Shown: one piece after another, positions 32,271-42,911 of the stretch | How the letters are laid out: each line of letters begins with the position of its first letter | How positions within the stretch are numbered: the first letter of the stretch is position 1 | Assembly (NCBI RefSeq): GCF_030247195.1 | Contig: NC_080672.1 | Location: 1,798,001-1,862,000, forward strand | Reading direction: 5' to 3' | Source: Topomyia yanbarensis | Taxonomy: Eukaryota > Arthropoda > Insecta > Diptera > Culicidae | Length of the DNA: 64,000 nt | Translations under genes and position numbers: made by a program | The notes under the pieces: generated by a model | The model's input: only the letters and a program-made list of their open reading frames with translations | What the model was told of the DNA's origin: nothing | The model's database searches: none

Positions 32271-33270
32271 GCGTCCTATTGGTTTAGAACTAAAAACGAA
32301 ATTCTTCGGTGATAATATATTAATTTTCTTTAAACACATTAATTGCATTCTTCGTGCATAGTAGTCTGCTTTTGTATCTATTCATCTCTTTGAAAAAATC
32401 ATCACTTCACTTCTCAATTTTACATATCACGAGCTGTCTTCAACTAATTCTTGATCGATTGTTTCTTTATTTGGTGATAACGAACCAGTTTCAATAGTAG
32501 TAGTTTTTCAACACGTCATCCACGGGTCTGACGAAATGTGCAGCATACCGCAATCGTTCGATTTTTGGTGTACCTCTCTGGGAATCTTTCTTCAAATTTG
32601 GGTCAATTCAGTCTACATTTACCCATTTCTAAAATGAATTTAAGTTTGTGTAAAAAAAAAACTATCATCATGTTTGAAGAAACGCAACGATTTTGGCCGT
32701 GGGCATCTGCCCAAGGTATGTGCATAGCGTTCTTTGGATGTAGTTAACATCTTGGGATGATGTGTCCTGGAAAGTCAAGAAGAAATAGCCAAATTCGCAC
32801 CACATGAATACCGTTGAGAATGCGTGGGAAAAATTTTCACCAGGTGTCATACGTGACGGATTCCACTTCTCCATGCTTCGACAAAAATCTTAATATAATC
32901 CGTGCTAGTGGGCGGTGTCAAATCTTGGAGGTGAATTTCCCTCAGATCATTGTCCATATACACGGACTCTTTGCTTTGACGGTTTCATATTCGATGTAGT
33001 ATTGCTGAAAGCTTCATCAGCTTCGCCTAGCGAGTTGAACGTTATTAGTACATACTACATTTCTCGTATGATATAACGGTATGTGTGGAACTTCAGTAAG
33101 CAAAAGTTCCATTTTCATCTTCAACTGTTCCAGCTCGCGCACTGTTGGTCTAAGACGGGTCTGCGCAATCGCTATTGTGTTATCCCGCAATGGACGCAAT
33201 TTATTTGATTCACTCATTTCACTCGCAATTTGGAGCAACGAGGAATTTGTTATTTATTTATATGATGTTA
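32271..33270. other. intergenic stretch between the receptor gene and the transposon nest
   Basis: I see no host gene. Two minus-strand frames (32668-32874 and 33017-33238, the latter with MSESNKLRPLRDNTIAIA) have amino-acid use that looks coding, but no family I recognise. They may be relics of the surrounding transposons. Confidence 0.35.
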
Positions 33271-33274
33271 CATC

Positions 33275-33800
33275 AATTAATTTGATATAATCTGATCAAC
33301 GATTCTTCTCCATAACACTCGATTCGCGGCTGCCTCTCTCCACCCACAGTTGCGTCCGATACCTCTTGCTGCACCTGACCAGCCCACCTGGCTCTCCGTG
33401 CTCCTCGTCGTCTTTTACCTGCCGGATTTGAGCAGAACATAATTTTAGCAGGGTTGTTGTCCGGCTTTCCCACAACGTTCCCTGCCCATCGTATCCTTCC
33501 GGCTATGGCCACCTTGGTTCGCCGTTGAGCCTGGCGAGCTCGTGGTTCATCCTTCGCCTCCACACACCGTTCTCCTGCACGCCGCCAAAGATAGTCATAA
33601 GCACACGGCGCTTGAAGACTCCGAGTGCTTGCAGGACCTCCTCGAGCACGGTCCAGGTTTCGTGCCCGTAGAGTACCACCGGCCGTATCAGCGTTCTGTA
33701 CATGGTACATTTAGTGCGCGGGTGCTTTTTTGATCGCAATTTGTTTTGGAGCCCATAGGCACGATTTCCATCGATGATGTACTTACCTTACCGTTCATGC
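33275..33800 (-). mobile_element. 3' fragment of a non-LTR reverse transcriptase
   Basis: Read on the minus strand, frames with frameshifts give IIDGNRAYGLQNKLRSK, TMYRTLIRPVVLYGHETW, VFKRRVLMTIFGGVQENGVW, GRIRWAGNVVGKPDNNPAKI and ARRARWAGQVQQEVSD. This is the C-terminal thumb region that follows the reverse-transcriptase core in several LINE clades. The core itself is absent, so the clade is not assigned. Confidence 0.7.
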
Positions 33801-33849
33801 TAGAGCCTTGTTGTCTAAGCTGAAGATCGGCTGGTCGGTATGCCCAATT

Positions 33850-34248
33850 TGTTGATAATACCGTAAGAAAACTCCAAGTATTTCTGTAGGTAGGTTTGAG
33901 TTAACTTTATTTGATTCTTGTTCGTCAAGTTATATAATGCTAACATAGTTCGATATCGATTGATATTTCATGCACTGTTTATCACAGTCCCTTATTGACT
34001 GCCATACCCTGTCATACCCTCTGCCTATAGTAAACAACACATCCATGCGCGGCGTCCATATGCAAAAGCTCAAGTTACCCACTTGAAGCTTTTGTCACAT
34101 GACGTTCTGTCAGATGACATCTCCGAGCTTTTTATAGCACGTTCCGTATGACAGTTCTTACTGTCAACTGCCGTCCCGTGAATGGCAAATTGTTTATATA
34201 CAAAGAATATTTCGTACGTATATCACTGCGAAATATTCTTTTTCAATA
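33850..34248 (-). repeat. 3' LTR of a copia element
   Basis: The 399-bp repeat begins TGTTGATAATACCG and ends TTCTTTTTCAATA. It matches 42266-42660 except for a 4-bp indel (ATGC near 33973) and one base at the end. It is flanked on the outside by CAATT (33845-33849), the same 5 bp that follows the other LTR at 42661-42665. As the element is on the minus strand, this is its 3' LTR. Confidence 0.93.
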
Positions 34249-35598
34249 CTTCCCCACAATTTGCACATTCAATACACCGAATAACTTTCTGTGTATATTT
34301 TTAGGTAACCCCTTAGTGAAGGCATCTGCAGGTTGATCGACGCTTGGGATGAACTGTAGTTTTACTTTACCATTTTTGATGAGATCCCGGATGAAAAGGT
34401 ATTTGATATCCAAGTGTTTCATCCGTTGATGTGATCTTGGCTCCTGTGCTATGTTTATACATGGGATGCTATCTTCCATTATGATGAATGGTGTTATGTT
34501 TACATCCAATTCATTGAGAAGTTGTGTTAACCACACTCCTTCTTTCGTAGCAGCGCAAAGTGCTATCAGTTCTGCTTCACTTGTTGCTAAGCTTACAGTC
34601 GGTTGTCGTTTCGTTGACCACGAAATAAGATTACCGTATAGTAGAAATGCGTATCCTGAAACTGATTTCCTATCAGGATCATTTGCAAAATCTGCATCGG
34701 CAAATCCTACTAAAGCTGGATATTCGCTATTTGATGAATAACTTATTTTTGTGTTGCTCGTTCCCCTCAAATATCGCAATATTCGTTTAAATCCTGACCA
34801 GTGCCAATCGGTGGCGCAGTTAGCATATTTGCTTAGGGTGTTTACCGCAGAGCAAATATCAGGTCTAGAAGTTAGTGAAAGATATTGTAGGCATCCCAGC
34901 AGTTCTCTGTATGGCTCTTCAGTGATTTTTGCCTCAGATTTTGACCATTTCGTGTTGATATCCAATGGTGTCCCCACTGGTTTACAATCAGCCATCCCAA
35001 ATCTACTAAGAAGTTTCTCCACGTATATTGTTTGAGAAATTTCAATAGTCTGGCTTTCCAAATCACGATTTATCTCCATTCCCAGGAAGTGCTTAATCTC
35101 TAACATGTCTTTCATTTGGAATAACCTCCCAAGTTTCTTTTTAATCCACGTAATTGCTTCGATGTTTTTGGCAAGTAGTAAAATGTCGTCTACATATAGT
35201 ATTACTATAATGCCTCTAGATTTTGACTTATAGATGCAGTTGTCATTTTTGAGAGGGACAAAACCTAGTGTTTTCATTGCATCATCAAAATGTTTATTCC
35301 AAGATCTGCCATACAAACATTTGTGTAGACGAACAGTTTGTCTTTGCCCATTTACGTTTGGTGGAAGTTTCATGTATATTTCTTCTTCTAACTTCCCATG
35401 TAGAAATGCAGTTTTGACATCCATTTGATGTACTAACAATTTATGCAAGGACTAGTGCTAACCGAACACTCTCTAGTTTGGCGACTGGTGCAAATGTTTC
35501 ACAGTAATCGAATCCAGGACGCTGTGAACACCCTTTTGCCACTAATCGTGCTTTATATCTTCCATCTTCTTTCATTGAGAAAACCCATTTTGAGTTAA
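34243..35598 (-). pseudogene. copia polyprotein, reverse transcriptase and RNase H part (frameshifted)
   Basis: Read on the minus strand from 35598: [20 protein letters not shown] begins the reverse transcriptase and reaches VRLALVLA, where a one-base frameshift near 35450 puts TAA in frame. The next frame continues [17 protein letters not shown]. The catalytic YVDD is encoded at 35185-35196. RNase H follows (ADADFANDPDRKSVSGYAF, EAELIALCAATKE) and ends FTKGLPKNIHRKLFG before a TGA or TAA that lies inside the LTR. In an intact element this is continuous with the gag-integrase part. Here it is separated from it by the 3.6-kb insertion at 35599-39214, so the copy is non-autonomous despite its youth. 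Confidence 0.9.
34249..34258 (-). other. polypurine tract of the copia element
   Basis: Next to the 3' LTR, the minus strand reads TGTGGGGAAG. This is the usual plus-strand primer position for an LTR element. Confidence 0.7.
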
Positions 35599-36221
35599 TA
35601 GACCTTTCTCGTCAAAAAATTTTATATGATAGGATGCTTCCTTTTTTATCCCCAATTCGTTACTTCCTATTGCCGCGATGATTTAGTACCTCTAACTATT
35701 GAAAAAATCAAAAATAGTGCAAGCTGCTCATTTAACCCCATATTCTGAATACCTATCTTGCCTTGTTTCCCCGTATTTTTACACCATTTGGATGAATTTC
35801 CTGTGGGGAATACTAAAAGGATGCCAGATCTGCATATATATTAGTAAATCTGTAGATTTTGCGTTTTCACTGCAGATCTTTTGCAGATTACAAATATTTA
35901 GCAGAACAAAGCCTATGCCAGCCAATTTATACACCAGCCTTCAACATTTTTGATCATTTAAATTATATACATACTACATTTCTACGTCGCATTTATTGAA
36001 AATTTTTGTAGCAATCTGCAGACTTTTATATTTTTACTGCAGGCTATTGTTTAAATAGACCTGGCATCACTGATGCTGAAATGATTCATTCATATACCTG
36101 TCAAAAATATAGAGCATTGTGTGAAAATGTATAACCTCACTTTTCTGACAGTTCGGTGTGCTTGTTTACCTAAGATTTGTTTACACGGACTTTTAAAATT
36201 TACATTACTTGAATACTTTCG

Positions 36222-36876
36222 ATGCTCTTTGAAAGAATATCAACTCAAGAGGGATGAGGATTGGAACAATGGTAACCTGGTTCATACATTGACCAATCGG
36301 CGCTGGATGTAAAACCCGGTGGCATATGCTGAATCGAAAGATCAAGCATTGGGCTATAAAACGATTGCTTTCTGGATGATGGATAAGGATTTGTACACAT
36401 TTGTTTGTTTGCTCGTGGGTTAATTCCTAACAAGATGATCCGATTGATTATTCATTTTTGGGTGGTGAAGTTTACCTGAACTTTATAGGTAACGAATTCG
36501 GTCGATGATAAGTTGTTGAAATGATTTTGATCGTTCAATGCCCATATCGAAGAACGTTTCCATTGGTCAGAATGCCTACCAGCGTATGATAGCTGCAAAC
36601 ATGAGGACAACAAGGTTATCGCTTTCGAATGGAACAATCATTTATTATTCGGTTTCAAGTTCCATTACACTAAAAGTTTCGTTGATTATCGCATTGTCGT
36701 TGATTTAGCCGGAAAATGCAAAATAGCGCTCGGCACTGACGACAAGGAGTAAGAAGGATTTGATTGGAGTGATAATAATGCAGAGCATTATATATTCTGG
36801 TAGAATATCAGGGAGGAGAAATTATATGTAAATTTATATTATATCCCGAGTTGCATTAATTTTGGCACCGCAATAA
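36222..36876 (+). pseudogene. 1,4-alpha-glucan branching enzyme (C-terminal part), pseudogene inside the transposon
   Basis: The pieces are collinear with the C-terminal third of eukaryotic glycogen branching enzyme, which makes alpha-1,6 branches in glycogen. RDEDWNNGNLVHTLTNRRW is followed after a stop by [20 protein letters not shown] and MDKDLYT. Then come KMIRLI, HFLGGEVYLNFIGNEFGR, EERFHW, CKHEDNKVIAFEWNN, FKFHYTKSFVDYRIVVD and LAGKCKIALGTDDKE. After further shifts the end reads SRVALILAPQ and TAA at 36874-36876. There are several stops and frameshifts. About 25 residues are missing after GNEFGR. No intron is visible over 650 bp, but I cannot tell whether it was a retrocopy. Recognition rests on these family motifs. 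Confidence 0.82.
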
Positions 36877-37137
36877 AGCTATCTGCAACTGCTGTCTTGT
36901 TCAAATTGGCACGAAATAACTAGGCAGCGAATGATAGATTTCATAGTCAATTTATTTACTTTTTCTGAAGGATAAGTAATTAGTATGTTGTGAATATATG
37001 TGTCGCCGGTGCCGTGTGTTATGGTGGTACCGGACGGAACAGTTGGTCAGATCTGTCTTAACGCTCTCTACTTAGCGCAGGATACGCGAAACCGCTGCTA
37101 GCTTTCGAAAGAAAATTCCTAGCTGCTGCTACTCTAT

Positions 37138-37138
<1 letters not shown>

Positions 37139-37180
<42 letters not shown>
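37139..37180. repeat. (TC)n microsatellite
   Basis: About twenty uninterrupted TC units lie inside the 3.6-kb transposon. Confidence 0.95.
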
Positions 37181-37181
<1 letters not shown>

Positions 37182-37654
37182 ACTGAGGACTACAATTTCG
37201 GTCGATTAAATTATGCTATGAAAATTGTACTTCCTGGAATTTCATCTAACGAGATCAATTCATTGTGAGGAATTTCGCTGCGTTCCAATATTGCTTGCCT
37301 CTGTAGGTGACGATGTGTGTGGATTCACTTCGGCAGCCAGCTCTTATGTTTTGGGTAATTTTGCTATCTTATTCTGCTGAATAAATCATCTGCCTAAAGC
37401 CTCTACGTTATACTACGGTCACTTTAAAAACGCCCTGCTATTTAATCTTGTAGCTCTCGGCAAGTCAGTCCTGGCACTCTCCTCGACTATTCCTGGCACT
37501 ATACCGCTGACGTCGCACTAATCACGGTGATCAAACTTGGCGAGAGCGGCAGTGGTTTCGTCGGAATTGTTCACTCGACAAGCAGTAAGTGCAAGGACTC
37601 TGCTACTTATGCCTGAGCCCCTCATTGAAACCTTCGTCCTGCCGGAGTGTTAGC

Positions 37655-37882
37655 TTCGTCCGATACCGGAGCGTATTGTTGAACCGAAGCAGTCTGCTAC
37701 TGGCGCTGCTTCCTTCGAATTGGAATCGCTGAATATTCCCGTTAGCCGAATGTCCAACGTGACCGAAGGCAAACCGATTGCAGCAACACCATCAGCCGTA
37801 GCTGACATTTTAGCCTTCAATCCAAGTACCTGCCATTGGCATAGCGACAGACGAGTGCGGTGCAGGCTGGACATCGGTTGAC
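37655..37882 (+). other. coding-looking stretch of unknown origin inside the transposon
   Basis: A frame without stops runs from just after TAG (37650-37652) to TGA at about 37882. It includes RPIPERIVEPKQSATGAASF, ELESLNIPVSRMSNVTEG and PIAATPSAVADILAFNPS. Codon use and low redundancy look protein-coding, unlike the AT-rich surroundings. I do not recognise the family. It may be a second captured host exon. Confidence 0.35.
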
Positions 37883-38441
37883 TCGGTGCCGGACGGGGCG
37901 AAACAACTGCAACAGGAGCGGACCTAGTATGGGGTGTAAAGGTCATCAATTGCCATAGATCACCAAAATGCTCTGCGACTAACATTGTGAACAAAACAAA
38001 CCAAATGAAATTGATCGCAACAACGATAAAATAATCTAAATTCTACCCAAACGTTTGAAAAGGGTCACTGCCAAACGTAAACCTTGAGAAAAAGGTAAAA
38101 GAAGTTTTGGTCGAATTCATTATAATTCTATTTAAAAATTTAATACTGTTTTATTTGGTTTGATTGCGCAAATTGTTTACATCAGACACTCCCCATAATT
38201 CATTGTGTACGTATTTCACTGCCTTTATAATCCTTTTGGAATCAGTTACAATAATCCTTTATAATCATTTTATAATATGCGTATTGCTAGTTAGGACTTT
38301 TATATCAGCCGGGCCCTTTTATAATTTGTTATAAAATCATTATCAAAATTCTTCATAATCCATTGTTGCGTTATGTTTATGCACATGGTCAGATAGATAG
38401 TTTTTAACTGGGACGTGACGTGTGGATACGAAAAAACCTAA

Positions 38442-38525
38442 TGTCAATTGCAGCCAGGGGGAGCTGTCAAATGCAGCCAAAGGGAACCGTCAAATGCAGT
38501 GAGGGGGAACTGTCAAATGTAGCCA
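38442..38525. repeat. 22-bp minisatellite (about 4 units)
   Basis: Units resemble GAACTGTCAAATGCAGCCA and follow head to tail within the 3.6-kb transposon. The core CTGTCAAA also occurs in the sub-terminal blocks of the element. Confidence 0.7.
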
Positions 38526-39192
38526 GTCCATTTAAAATATGTGAGGAAGAAAGAGTGGCTATGCAAGACAAGAGATCAAATGAACAGAAAAAATGAAAAA
38601 GAAAACATCTATCCACAGGTTTTGTCCCAGGATTTTAATAGAGAACATGAAAATTCGATTTGTTTGCATTTGGCAGTAGGCCTTTTTCAAATGTTTGGCT
38701 AGAAATTCCTTACTTCTTCAATGAATCAAAAATCAAAATTACAGCTGAGCGACCTTGTTTGGAAAGTGTTAACATTTGGCAGCGAACCAAACCAAGTTTC
38801 TCATACTATGATCGAATCAACAAAAATTCCAAGACTATGTAAACAATCTCTCTGAACTGTCAAAAAAGTGAGGTTAAACATTATCATGCAATGTTCTCCA
38901 CCGAGAGGTTCACTTTAGTTTGTTTACATAATCAATGAACTTTGTACCGCGACTCACCACTTCATTTGCCGCGTTGCCAGGAACTCAAGCAAAAATATAC
39001 AAAACCGTGTTGCCCAAACACACATTTTGAGTCCCACCATTCTTGCAAAGGTGAAAAAAATACTCAACATTCTTGCATTTTTCAAATTTAAAAAAATCAA
39101 TAAAAAATCACGATAGCTCCAAATAGTCTCATTTCAACGGCAATATTCTTAAAAATGTGTAGTCTTTTGAATAAAAATAAGAAAAAAGGGGG

Positions 39193-41970
39193 TTAGGTCG
39201 GACGAGAAAGGTCTATTGGTTTAACTCCTTTTGGCAAACAGTTAACCACTGTCCAAGTGCCATTTTGATGTAATGCATCAAACTCTTCTTGAATAGCATG
39301 CTTCCATTCTTGCCAATCAGAAACTTTCTTCAATTCCTCAATAGTTTGCGGAATATCTTCGTTGAAAATCATTGCTGTTTTTGCTGTATAATCGGAATAC
39401 CAACCCGGTATCTTTCTCTCCCTCTTGCTTCGACGCAATGATTGACCATCATCGACGTCCTCTCTTTCGTCTGTTGGATTTTCATTTGTACTTTCATAGT
39501 CAGTTTCGCCAACTGATTCTTCAAGTGAATCTAGATTATCTTGCTCTGTTTCGATGAGTGTGCATTCTTCATGCTGTTCTTCATCAGAAGGATGTATAGC
39601 AGCATCCTCGTCTTCGTTCTGTTCTCCTTGGTTTAAGCGTGTACATCTAATTAAATCTTGACCAGATGATTCTACGAAATCCATGTTTGTGTGGTCAATA
39701 TCTTGATTGGCTCTGGTAGATTCATTGAATACTACATTTCTGCCAATTTCTATTGAACGCGTATCCTTGTTCCATAATCTAAAACCATTATTTGCGTACC
39801 CCACAAATATCAAAGGTTTTGTTTTGAAATCTAATTTCTGACGCCTCTCTTTAGGTATTTGTTTAAATGCTTTACACCCAAAAACTCTTAAATGATTCAA
39901 GTTTGGTCGCTTTTTGAACCATTTTTCATACGGAGTTTTGTCCTCTTCTATCCCACTTGTTGGAGATCTATTGATTAGATATATTGCTGCATATAATGCT
40001 TCTCCCCACATATCTTTCACTAATCCACTTTCGTAAAGCAAAGCTCTGACCTTTTCCATTAAAGATCTGTTCATACGTTCACTTACACCATTTTGCTGCG
40101 GTATGTATGGAACAGTGAACGTCATTCTAACACCATTTCTTTTGCAATGAGCTTGAAATTCGTTACTTGTATATTCCCCTCCATTATCACACCTTAGCAT
40201 TGAAATACGTCTTTCGAAGAATGCTGTCGCCATTGCTTCGAATTCTTTAAATTTCTCGAAAACCTCCGATTTCTGTTTCATGAGGTAAACCACGAGAAAG
40301 TGCGTATAATCATCTATAAAGGTTACAAAGTAACGATAGCCATCATAGGTTTCCTGCTCCGTGCTTCCACAAACATCCGAATGTATGAGTTCCAGTGGTC
40401 GTTTTGATCTTGGCAGCTGCAATTGTTTAAATTTGGATGCAGCCTGCTTCCCCGCCATACAACCATCACATACATTTGTTTCACTAATATTTCCAGAAGT
40501 TAGATTGATACCCTCAACCATTCCCTTCTTAATTAGTTTCTCCAAACTCGTATCACTGATATGGCCAAGTCTTTTATGCCATGTTTCCAAACTCACCTTC
40601 TTTCCGAACAATGCTAAGTTTGTTCCATCTTCCGCCGACTTTTCTTCCCGAAATAGATCAAGGTGGAATAAACCATCAACGAAGATTCCTGAAGCAATTA
40701 CTTCATCTTCAAATTCAAAGATAACCTCTTCATCCGTAAAAGTAACCCTTTTACCATTTTTGCTAACTCTTCTAACCGAAAGGAGATTTTCTTCAAGACC
40801 CGGAGTAAAAAGAACGTTGTACAATTTCAATTCTTTTATTGTATTGTTACCCACAACACTCATTAATCGCATTTTTCCAACTTTTGTTACCCGTAAATTC
40901 TGGCCCGCTTTCGCCGTCGAAATGGTGATTGGCTTCTCTAATTCTTGGACATCTTCCAGCAGCTTCTCGTCATTAACCATATGGTCGCTTGCTCCTGAGT
41001 CAATTACGAATCTGACTCTCCTACCACGATCCGCTTTGGTCATCATTGCAAAGCTCTTTTTAGGCTCCATCTTTTGCTGCTTCTTGAACTTATCTTTCTC
41101 CTTCGCGTTAAACTTTTTCATTAGTGGGCATTTATTTTTGAAATGCCCAGTTTCGTTGCAACCGAAGCATCGGGTTACCTCTCTCCTTGGCTTGTACTTT
41201 GAAGACAGCGCAACGTTTTTCGTTTCTGTCTGCTTCTCTTCCCCAGCTTCAGCATCAATAAACATTCGTTTGATCTCCATGATCGGCTTGGCACACAGTT
41301 CTTCATTCGTCAGTTCCATCAGAGCGCCTTTGACGTGTCGGTACTTGTCTGGCATGGAGATCAGTAGAGCATGAACTTTTTCGAATGCTGTCATTTTTGA
41401 ACCCATACGATCTAGCTCGCGAATAATCAGATCGTACTCATCAAAAATCATGGACAATTTGTCGTGATGTCTTTGTTTGATGGTATACAACCGGTCCCGC
41501 ATATTAACCATAGCGGCTGTACCGCCCTTTTGGTACGTTCTGACCAGAGTATCCATGGCTTCTTTCGCATAGTTGAGCCCAATGAGTTTATTCAAAACAT
41601 CATTGTTGACCATCATGACAATCTCGTCCAATGCTTCGACGTCGTCATCAAGCCGTTTTCTGAGCTTAGCCTTCCTGGCTGTTTCTAGCTCTTCCGAGGC
41701 ACCTACTACTGGGTCGTAGAAGTCCTCTTCTTCGGGCGTTCGTAGCAACGTGTGCTGGAGTTTCATCTTTATAAGATGATGTTCCATTCGCCATTTCCAG
41801 GCTGGGAACCGCAACTCCGAACCGTCGAATATCGATTCGCGGTTGACGCTACCGAAGTATGCCGTCGTCGGCACGGTGCGCTCGAGAGTTCCCTTCTCGT
41901 AGCCACCACCTCTTCTGTCCTCGAGAGTAACCCTCTCGGCAGATCCTCCAGCTTGCTGCTGGGTCGCCAT
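39193..41970 (-). CDS. copia polyprotein, gag-protease-integrase part
   Basis: The frame opens at ATG 41970 and is uninterrupted for 925 codons; the last few come from the inserted transposon. Gag (copia-type) occupies about residues 40-260. A CCHC knuckle CFGCNETGHFKNKC starts at 268, and protease VIDSGASDHMV has the catalytic Asp324. The pre-integrase motif is WHKRLGHISD...CDGCMAGK. Integrase carries HSDVCG, LRCDNGGEY with Asp595 and NGVSERMN with the last Glu near 631. The region after integrase is acidic, then comes the start of the reverse transcriptase (WKHAIQEEFDALHQNGTW). The protein should assemble particles and integrate cDNA. Everything visible in this half looks intact. Confidence 0.92.
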   Translation of the reverse strand: MATQQQAGGSAERVTLEDRRGGGYEKGTLERTVPTTAYFGSVNRESIFDGSELRFPAWKWRMEHHLIKMKLQHTLLRTPEEEDFYDPVVGASEELETARKAKLRKRLDDDVEALDEIVMMVNNDVLNKLIGLNYAKEAMDTLVRTYQKGGTAAMVNMRDRLYTIKQRHHDKLSMIFDEYDLIIRELDRMGSKMTAFEKVHALLISMPDKYRHVKGALMELTNEELCAKPIMEIKRMFIDAEAGEEKQTETKNVALSSKYKPRREVTRCFGCNETGHFKNKCPLMKKFNAKEKDKFKKQQKMEPKKSFAMMTKADRGRRVRFVIDSGASDHMVNDEKLLEDVQELEKPITISTAKAGQNLRVTKVGKMRLMSVVGNNTIKELKLYNVLFTPGLEENLLSVRRVSKNGKRVTFTDEEVIFEFEDEVIASGIFVDGLFHLDLFREEKSAEDGTNLALFGKKVSLETWHKRLGHISDTSLEKLIKKGMVEGINLTSGNISETNVCDGCMAGKQAASKFKQLQLPRSKRPLELIHSDVCGSTEQETYDGYRYFVTFIDDYTHFLVVYLMKQKSEVFEKFKEFEAMATAFFERRISMLRCDNGGEYTSNEFQAHCKRNGVRMTFTVPYIPQQNGVSERMNRSLMEKVRALLYESGLVKDMWGEALYAAIYLINRSPTSGIEEDKTPYEKWFKKRPNLNHLRVFGCKAFKQIPKERRQKLDFKTKPLIFVGYANNGFRLWNKDTRSIEIGRNVVFNESTRANQDIDHTNMDFVESSGQDLIRCTRLNQGEQNEDEDAAIHPSDEEQHEECTLIETEQDNLDSLEESVGETDYESTNENPTDEREDVDDGQSLRRSKRERKIPGWYSDYTAKTAMIFNEDIPQTIEELKKVSDWQEWKHAIQEEFDALHQNGTWTVVNCLPKGVKPIDLSRPT

Positions 41971-41982
41971 CCTCTGCTTGCT

Positions 41983-42192
41983 CCCGAAACGCTGGTGCTC
42001 GCTGGATGCCGTTTCTTCCCGAAACGCTGGTCCTCGCCGGATGTCGCTTCTGTCCGAAACGATGGTTCTCGCTGGCCGTTTCTACCCGAAACGCTGGTCC
42101 TCGCCGGATGCCGTTTCTGCCCGAAACGCTGGTCGTCGCTGGATGCCGCTGCTACCGGAACGATGGTTCTCGCCGGCCGTTTCTACCCGAAA
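41983..42192. repeat. 31-36 bp tandem repeat in the copia leader
   Basis: Six units beginning CCCGAAACGCTGG or CCGAAACGATGG, of 35, 36, 31, 35, 35 and 31 bp, lie between the primer-binding site and the gag start. The order of unit types suggests a three-unit higher-order repeat duplicated once. Spacing is not uniform and no cas gene is near, so it is not a CRISPR. Confidence 0.85.
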
Positions 42193-42250
42193 CGTGTATC
42201 TTCCAAAACAACTATTTTACAATAGTCCAGGTGGCTAGTTCCAGTTAACT

Positions 42251-42265
42251 ACTGGGCCCATAACC
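42251..42265 (-). other. primer-binding site of the copia element
   Basis: Directly inside the 5' LTR the minus strand reads GGTTATGGGCCCAGT. This resembles the primer site of copia elements that use an internal part of initiator tRNA-Met. Confidence 0.75.
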
Positions 42266-42660
42266 TGTTGATAATACCGTAAGAAAACTCCAAGTATTTC
42301 TGTAGGTAGGTTTGAGTTAACTTTATTTGATTCTTGTTCGTCAAGTTATATAATGCTAACATAGTTCGATATCGATTGATATTTCACTGTTTATCACAGT
42401 CCCTTATTGACTGCCATACCCTGTCATACCCTCTGCCTATAGTAAACAACACATCCATGCGCGGCGTCCATATGCAAAAGCTCAAGTTACCCACTTGAAG
42501 CTTTTGTCACATGACGTTCTGTCAGATGACATCTCCGAGCTTTTTATAGCACGTTCCGTATGACAGTTCTTACTGTCAACTGCCGTCCCGTGAATGGCAA
42601 ATTGTTTATATACAAAGAATATTTCGTACGTATATCACTGCGAAATATTCTTTTTCAACA
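42266..42660 (-). repeat. 5' LTR of the copia element
   Basis: The 395-bp repeat ends CAACA and is followed by the target duplication CAATT (42661-42665). It is almost identical to the 3' LTR at 33850, so the insertion is recent. Confidence 0.93.
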
Positions 42661-42669
42661 CAATTAGCA

Positions 42670-42911
42670 TACCCCAGCCGCCTTCAGTGGATAGGTGCTA
42701 TCGGTGCCTTGAGTCCGGCCACAAAGCCTACGAGTGCAAGAACATAGACAGGAGCAAATTATGTCGTCGCTGCGGCGAGGAGGGGCATAAGGAGCGGGGT
42801 TGCACTAAGGCGCACAAGTGCCTTATCTGCACCGCTAAGAAGCAAGCCCATAAACATGCTATGGGCGGACCTTCGTGTCCCTTCGGTGAGGCAAATAAGA
42901 AGAAGCCGTGA
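42670..42911 (+). pseudogene. R1-like LINE ORF1, C-terminal zinc-knuckle part
   Basis: The frame gives RCYRCLESGHKAYECKN, LCRRCGEEGHKERGC and KCLICTAKKQAHKHAMGG, three CCHC knuckles in the spacing seen in R1-type ORF1 (a nucleic-acid chaperone and RNA-binding protein). It stops at TGA 42909-42911, overlapping the start of ORF2 at 42908. The N-terminal part is absent. Confidence 0.8.

Larger units (their letters stand above)
35599..39214. mobile_element. 3.6-kb DNA transposon with 14-bp TIRs, inserted in copia, carrying host gene pieces
   Basis: The ends are AGACCTTTCTCGTC at 35599-35612 and the exact inverse GACGAGAAAGGTCT at 39201-39214. Removing the element together with one copy of the flanking AT (35597-35598 or 39215-39216) rejoins the copia frame as KPI-NSKWVF, which proves an insertion with a 2-bp duplication. 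Sub-terminal blocks near 36105-36170 and 38835-38895 are also inverse copies (TAACCTCACTTTTNTGACAG). No transposase is visible, so it is probably non-autonomous. It contains a branching-enzyme pseudogene (36222-36876), a (TC)n run (37139-37180), a coding-looking stretch (37655-37882) and a 22-bp minisatellite (38442-38525). I cannot name the superfamily. Confidence 0.85.

Noticed and set aside
40361..41374. 337-codon plus-strand open frame
   Set aside because: It is antisense to the copia gag-integrase frame, whose domains are unmistakable.
41983..42192. CRISPR-like array
   Set aside because: The units abut without unique spacers, vary in length and lie in a retrotransposon leader of an animal genome.
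41752..42225. 157-codon plus-strand frame with repeated ETLVLAGCRF-like units
   Set aside because: It is produced by the leader minisatellite and the antisense of gag.
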